Shown here in pieces: positions 60,537 through 64,000 of a DNA stretch of 64,000 nt (within the stretch, counting starts at the first letter, position 1; every line of letters starts with the position of its first letter). Below the pieces are notes generated by a model that saw only the letters and a list, made by a program, of their open reading frames with translations, was not told where the DNA came from and did no database searches. Source of the DNA: Maridesulfovibrio sp. Lineage in GTDB: Bacteria; Desulfobacterota; Desulfovibrionia; Desulfovibrionales; Desulfovibrionaceae. The stretch is from assembly GCF_963666665.1 (NCBI RefSeq), contig NZ_OY762999.1, forward strand, positions 4,134,001 to 4,198,000, in the 5' to 3' direction. Made by a program: the position numbers and the translations under genes.

Positions 60537-61403
60537 TTATGCGGCCAGTTTTTCCCGGAACTCCACCGGGGAAAGCTGGCCGAGTCTTTTTTGGAAACGT
60601 TCATGGTTATAGAAGTCGATGTAACTATGAATTTTACAGATCATTTCTTGCTCGCTTAGGAGTTCTTTGGCAGATAGTCCTTCCGCTTTCAAATGAGAAA
60701 AGAAAGATTCTATACAAGCGTTATCAAGACAGTTTCCACGCCGAGAATGGCTACCTTGTATTCCTGCCTCATCAAGTGCTTGCTTGTAATATTTAGAGGT
60801 GTATTGGAAACCTTGGTCTGAATGTAGAATCGTCTTGTTTTGAGACGGCAACTTCAATTGTTTAACAGTTTTAATCACCAGATTTAGATTATTTCTTTTG
60901 CTCAACTGATAACTAATGATTTCGTTATTGTACAAATCCTGAATTGCAGACAAATATAAAAAACCAGTTTTTGTCGGGAGATAGGTAATGTCTGTTGCTA
61001 GTTTGTGATGTCTTTTGGTGCTAACAAAATCCCTTCGAAGGATATTTGGAAAGACTGAACTGCCACGCTTGCCAAAATATTTACGTTTTTTGCGGATTAT
61101 TGATTGAATTCCTAACTCTCCCATTAAACGGTAGACTCGTTTATGATTTACTCGTTGTCCCATTTTGTGAAGAGCTGTAGTGATCCTACGGTAACCGTAA
61201 ATAGTGTATTTTGAATGAATTTGACGGATTTGCTCTTTGAGTTTGTCGTCTGAAAATGAACGATTCTTTTTCAGCCCTTTTCGCCACTTATAGTAGCTAG
61301 AACGTGTTAGCTCAGCCACTTGTAATAGCAGTGTTATCGAATGCTTGCTTATAAGAGAATGAACGATCTGAAACAAATGAGATTTTAATCGCCCGCTCCC
61401 CAC
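60537..61403 (-). CDS. IS3-family transposase OrfB (DDE integrase)
   Basis: 289 residues. The rve integrase core has the DDE triad: Asp in ATDITYLPTKTG, Asp in LHSDQGFQYTS and Glu in DNACIESFFSHLK. It has an N-terminal HTH_21-like segment (YRRITTALHKMGQRVNHKRV). The first codon GTG lies inside the orfA overlap; the protein is normally made as an OrfAB fusion through the frameshift site at 61430-61436. Confidence 0.93.
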   Translation of the reverse strand: MGSGRLKSHLFQIVHSLISKHSITLLLQVAELTRSSYYKWRKGLKKNRSFSDDKLKEQIRQIHSKYTIYGYRRITTALHKMGQRVNHKRVYRLMGELGIQSIIRKKRKYFGKRGSSVFPNILRRDFVSTKRHHKLATDITYLPTKTGFLYLSAIQDLYNNEIISYQLSKRNNLNLVIKTVKQLKLPSQNKTILHSDQGFQYTSKYYKQALDEAGIQGSHSRRGNCLDNACIESFFSHLKAEGLSAKELLSEQEMICKIHSYIDFYNHERFQKRLGQLSPVEFREKLAA

Positions 61404-61711
61404 TCTTTGCCGAATCGGGAGCGATACAACTTTTTTAAATAATCTCGCTCAGCCTTAACATAGGCTAATTCTTCTTCAATTGAATCGAATTTTGTCCGGG
61501 GACGGCCTTTACGAGTCCCGGTATGCTTTCCACGCATATCATCAAGGCTCTCTCCTTGTTGGACTTTTGTTACCCAATTTCTAAGCTGCCTTTTATCTCG
61601 TATCCCTAATTTGTCACATAGGCTTTGATAACTCTCGCCGCCTTCAAGATATAATCGAGCTGCCTTCTCTTTGAATTCTTGACTATAAGTATTGTTTTTC
61701 CTTTTACTCAT
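61385..61711 (-). CDS. IS3-family transposase OrfA (helix-turn-helix)
   Basis: 108 residues with HTH motif YSQEFKEKAARLYLEGGESY followed by LCDKLGIRDKRQLRNWVTKV, a basic linker GTRKGRPRTKFDS and a leucine-zipper-like end (IEEELAYVKAERDYLKKLY). It overlaps orfB by 19 bases in the other frame. It binds the element ends. Confidence 0.92.
   Translation of the reverse strand: MSKRKNNTYSQEFKEKAARLYLEGGESYQSLCDKLGIRDKRQLRNWVTKVQQGESLDDMRGKHTGTRKGRPRTKFDSIEEELAYVKAERDYLKKLYRSRFGKEWGAGD
61430..61436 (-). promoter_or_regulatory. A6G slippery site for -1 ribosomal frameshifting
   Basis: On the minus strand the orfA codons read TTA AAA AAG, so the heptamer A-AAA-AAG sits in the exact X-XXY-YYZ register. 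A -1 shift leads directly into the open orfB frame with no stop before GTG 61403. This is the known IS3-family mechanism. Confidence 0.88.
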
Positions 61712-61815
61712 ACAAAACCCCCATCAGGTGAAAGGTTAGTAGCCTAAAGGGGCTATCTTACCTTGTCCACCCAATGGGGGGCATACCACTAAGTCGGGGC
61801 TTTCTGCTTTTTAAA

Positions 61816-62826
61816 TTACACACTCTCTTCAGCAAATATCTCTTCAATCCTTTCACAGGGGCAACCTGATCCAAGCAGCATTTGCAGGAGCAGGGTTGCT
61901 TTGAGGGCGGAAAGTCCTCCGGCGATGATTACCCCTTTCTGCTTCAGGTTGGCGGCCCCGCCGGGATAGGCGTAGATGGGCCAGACTCCACCTTCAACAC
62001 AGCGGGTGCAGAGCACTACCGGAATTCCGGCTTCAATGCATTTGTCGATTCCGGGAACTGCACCGGGCGGGGTGTTTCCCGCGCCGAATCCTTCGAGCAC
62101 TATACCCTTGGCTCCTCTCTCAATCAGCATTTCCAGCACAGTTGAGTCCATGCCCGGATGACAGCCTACCAGATGGACCTTGTCGGCCATTCCTGTGACC
62201 GGAAAGGGCAGGCGTGGTCTGCGTCCCGGTTTGGCCCGGGTCAGGATTACTGATTCTCCGGCGATAAAACCTATTCTCCCGGTGTTTTGGCCGATAAACG
62301 GGTCCACATTCAGGGAACTTGATTTGATGGCGTTCTTGGCGGCAAAAAGTTTGTCGGCCATCTGGATGATGACATCGGTTCCTTCCGGCGGGGGCAGCAG
62401 GCACGTTCGCACTGCGTCCACAAGGTTGCGGATGCCGTCATAGCCGGATTCATTGAAATAGCGCATGGCTCCGGTGAGAATGACCGGCTTCGGTGAACGC
62501 ACGGTCAGGTCCAAAACATAGGCGGTCTCGGCCATCAGGTCGGTTCCGTGCAGGATTACTGCGCCAAGCACCTGCTCTTCTTTCAGGAAATTTTCCACAT
62601 CGTGGGCCAGATTAAGCATTTTGTCCGGGGACATATGCGGGCTGGGAATGTCCGACCAGAGAACAGGCCTAATCTTGATATCGTGTCCGTCCGGGGTGAC
62701 TTCATTAAGCAGTTTGGTAAAGTTGTCGTCCGGGACAACCCCGCCGGCATCAGGTTTCTCGCTCATGCCGATGGTACCGCCGGTGAAGATGAGGATGACC
62801 TCTCCTGAGATATTATTTGAACCCAT
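61816..62826 (-). CDS. ansA: Type I L-asparaginase
   Basis: 336 residues. The two threonine sites are in LIFTGGTIGM and VILHGTDLMAETAY, as in asparaginases, and GAMRYFNESGYDG and AGNTPPGAVPGID-like regions follow. There is no signal peptide, so the cytoplasmic AnsA form is likely. ATG 62826 has GGAG seven bases upstream; an ATG at 62844 in frame is less likely. It ends by the IS-split terminator. Confidence 0.93.
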   Translation of the reverse strand: MGSNNISGEVILIFTGGTIGMSEKPDAGGVVPDDNFTKLLNEVTPDGHDIKIRPVLWSDIPSPHMSPDKMLNLAHDVENFLKEEQVLGAVILHGTDLMAETAYVLDLTVRSPKPVILTGAMRYFNESGYDGIRNLVDAVRTCLLPPPEGTDVIIQMADKLFAAKNAIKSSSLNVDPFIGQNTGRIGFIAGESVILTRAKPGRRPRLPFPVTGMADKVHLVGCHPGMDSTVLEMLIERGAKGIVLEGFGAGNTPPGAVPGIDKCIEAGIPVVLCTRCVEGGVWPIYAYPGGAANLKQKGVIIAGGLSALKATLLLQMLLGSGCPCERIEEIFAEESV

Positions 62827-62956
62827 TTTAATCTCCGTAAACAATATAGTCTTATTGGATTCTGGTACCGCAGGAAGACTTGAATGGCAACAGCTCCGGG
62901 CGTGAGTGGTGTTTTATAATCTTTAAGTTTTCGCTGTCCTTATATGCCGGGTGTGC

Positions 62957-62962
62957 TATAAT
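62957..62962 (+). promoter_or_regulatory. Candidate -10 box for the PAS-domain gene
   Basis: A perfect TATAAT lies 74 bases before ATG 63031; no good -35 was found. A second TATAAT is at 62915-62920. Tentative. Confidence 0.3.
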
Positions 62963-63030
62963 GAAGCCAGAATTCCATTTTTACTGCTTTGGAGGGTGCT
63001 TCAAACGTGGTGGCTTTAGAAGGATATATC

Positions 63031-64000
63031 ATGCAGGGGATCGAGTTTCTGGCTCAGGACTATCCCGGTGTTATTGTCGGCCTTGATGAGAATAAACGTA
63101 TAGTATTTATCGGCGGTGAAGAAGCTGCGGTTATTTCAGGTCAGTTGACTGCGGGGCAGTATCTGGACTCGGCTGCACCTATTCTATTGGTAAAGGGTCT
63201 GGGCAGGTTTGCTGACCGCATTGTTGAGGCAGACCCATTGCCCGCAGGTAGTTTTGAATCGGTAACTGAATCGGGGAGGATTCTCTGGAAAGGTTTGTTC
63301 CATGATGACTCAGGCATCATAGTCCTTAAGGGACGGGTGCATGGGGGCAGTGCTGAAGTAGAAAAAGGACCGTACGGGCAGGAGCATATTCTTGCCACTT
63401 TGCTGGCGAATCTTCCGGGTATGGCTTACCGCTGTAAAAATGATGTAAACTGGACAATGGAGTTTATCAGTGAAGGTTGTTTTGAGCTGACCGGGTATAA
63501 GCCTGAAGCCATGTTGAGAAACCGTGATATTTCTTATGCAGACATAATTCTTCCTCAGTTTCAGGCTCATGTCTGGGAATGTGTGCAGGAAGCAGTTCAG
63601 GATCGGGAGCCTTTTGAAATGATATATAAGATCAGGACAGCTTCCGGTGAGGAAAAATGGGTTTGGGAAAAGGGCGTTGATGTCCCGAATGAAGATGACG
63701 GCGGTTTTCTTGAAGGTTTTATTACCGATGTTACACCGCTCATGTTGACCGAACAGGCCTTGCACCAGAGTGAAGAGCGTTATCGGCTTATGGCCGAAAA
63801 GACGGGGCAGATGGTCTATGACCTGAACCTTGAGACTGATGAAATCGTCTGGTCCGGTGCCGTAATGGAAATTACCGGGGTGGAGGAACGGGAATTCCAG
63901 TCTGTGGACCTTAAAGGCTGGGAAGAAAGAATTCATTCCGATGACCGTAAAGAGGTTATTGATGAGCTTGAAGCGTGTATCCGTGCAGGAACACCCTTCG
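63031..64000 (+). CDS. PAS-domain sensor protein, N-terminal part (runs off the window)
   Basis: At least 323 residues. An N-terminal region of about 115 residues is unassigned. A PAS domain then starts LLANLPGMAYRCKNDVNW with MEFISEGCFELTGYKPEAM, and ends EKWVWEKGVDV, FITDVTPLMLTEQAL. A second PAS begins SEERYRLMAEKTGQMVYDLN. The output domain (kinase, GGDEF or other) lies beyond the edge. ATG 63031 has AAGGA six bases upstream; GTG 63007 with GGAGGG at 62991 is an alternative start. Confidence 0.85.
   Translation, partial: MQGIEFLAQDYPGVIVGLDENKRIVFIGGEEAAVISGQLTAGQYLDSAAPILLVKGLGRFADRIVEADPLPAGSFESVTESGRILWKGLFHDDSGIIVLKGRVHGGSAEVEKGPYGQEHILATLLANLPGMAYRCKNDVNWTMEFISEGCFELTGYKPEAMLRNRDISYADIILPQFQAHVWECVQEAVQDREPFEMIYKIRTASGEEKWVWEKGVDVPNEDDGGFLEGFITDVTPLMLTEQALHQSEERYRLMAEKTGQMVYDLNLETDEIVWSGAVMEITGVEEREFQSVDLKGWEERIHSDDRKEVIDELEACIRAGTPF

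Larger units (their letters stand above)
60484..61788 (-). mobile_element. IS3-family insertion sequence (IS150-like), 1305 bp
   Basis: Terminal inverted repeats start TGGTATGCCCCCC at both ends (60484 rightward; complement at 61776-61788) and continue with matching GTRGACA further in. The flanks carry a 4-bp target duplication CTAA (60480-60483 and 61789-61792). It contains orfA and orfB on the minus strand with a -1 slippery site. All parts look intact, so it may be active and recent. The insertion point is the loop of a host terminator. Confidence 0.93.

Overview
The window looks like chromosomal DNA of a sulfate-reducing deltaproteobacterium of the Desulfovibrio/Maridesulfovibrio type. 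The grounds are a complete six-gene Ech-type energy-converting [NiFe] hydrogenase cluster, two TRAP transporter operons, an ADTH-synthase-like DhnA-family aldolase, many lipoproteins and iron-sulfur proteins, and moderate G+C with strong Shine-Dalgarno sites. The genus is an inference from gene content; no rRNA is present.

Layout. 1-1.5 kb: the 3' end of an unrecognised gene, an AraC-type regulator and a small monooxygenase-like protein. 1.5-3.25 kb: tRNA-Asp and tRNA-Val, with a decayed second copy of the tRNA-Asp 3' half and its terminator flanking one unrecognised gene, the signature of a small integrated element. 3.4-5.4 kb: an aldolase-fold protein lacking its expected catalytic Lys and Tyr, and an rRNA m5C methyltransferase. 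5.8-11.5 kb: a secreted FG-GAP protein, a TRAP operon (dctPQM) and a pseudouridine synthase. 11.6-15.6 kb: a DUF2975/XRE pair and a MacAB-like tripartite efflux operon. 15.7-20.8 kb, minus strand: echABCDEF.

21-29.3 kb: an NlpC/P60 lipoprotein, a 37-residue basic peptide gene, an FmdB-type zinc ribbon, purB, and a three-gene cluster coding for a Csd6/Pgp2-like L,D-transpeptidase-fold protein, a membrane coiled-coil protein and a Csd4/Pgp1-like M99 carboxypeptidase, probably a peptidoglycan-trimming cell-shape operon. 29.4-36.1 kb: a second TRAP operon divergent from hyuAB (hydantoinase/oxoprolinase). 36.2-39.4 kb: an HD phosphohydrolase, azlCD and a divergent MocR regulator with a repeated 13-bp candidate operator. 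39.5-48.8 kb: small lipoproteins, tex, a tandem zinc-finger protein, a 3D-domain lipoprotein, cbiQO, a methyltransferase, a shikimate-kinase-like protein without a P-loop, and a DDAH-like hydrolase.

48.9-60.4 kb: a GT2/GT-C-TPR glycosylation pair, a DUF401 membrane protein, two peptidyl-prolyl isomerases, an HD-GYP response regulator, a polyferredoxin-like protein, a STAS protein beside an orphan periplasmic binding protein, and pepA. 60.5-61.8 kb: an intact IS3-family element inserted in the loop of the transcription terminator shared by ppiC and ansA. The window ends inside a PAS-domain sensor gene. No CRISPR array, prophage or rRNA operon was seen. Beyond the genes I saw no classical defence island. 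The best candidates for undescribed biology are the tRNA-Asp-flanked gene, the catalytically altered aldolase and kinase homologues, and the STAS/binding-protein pair.
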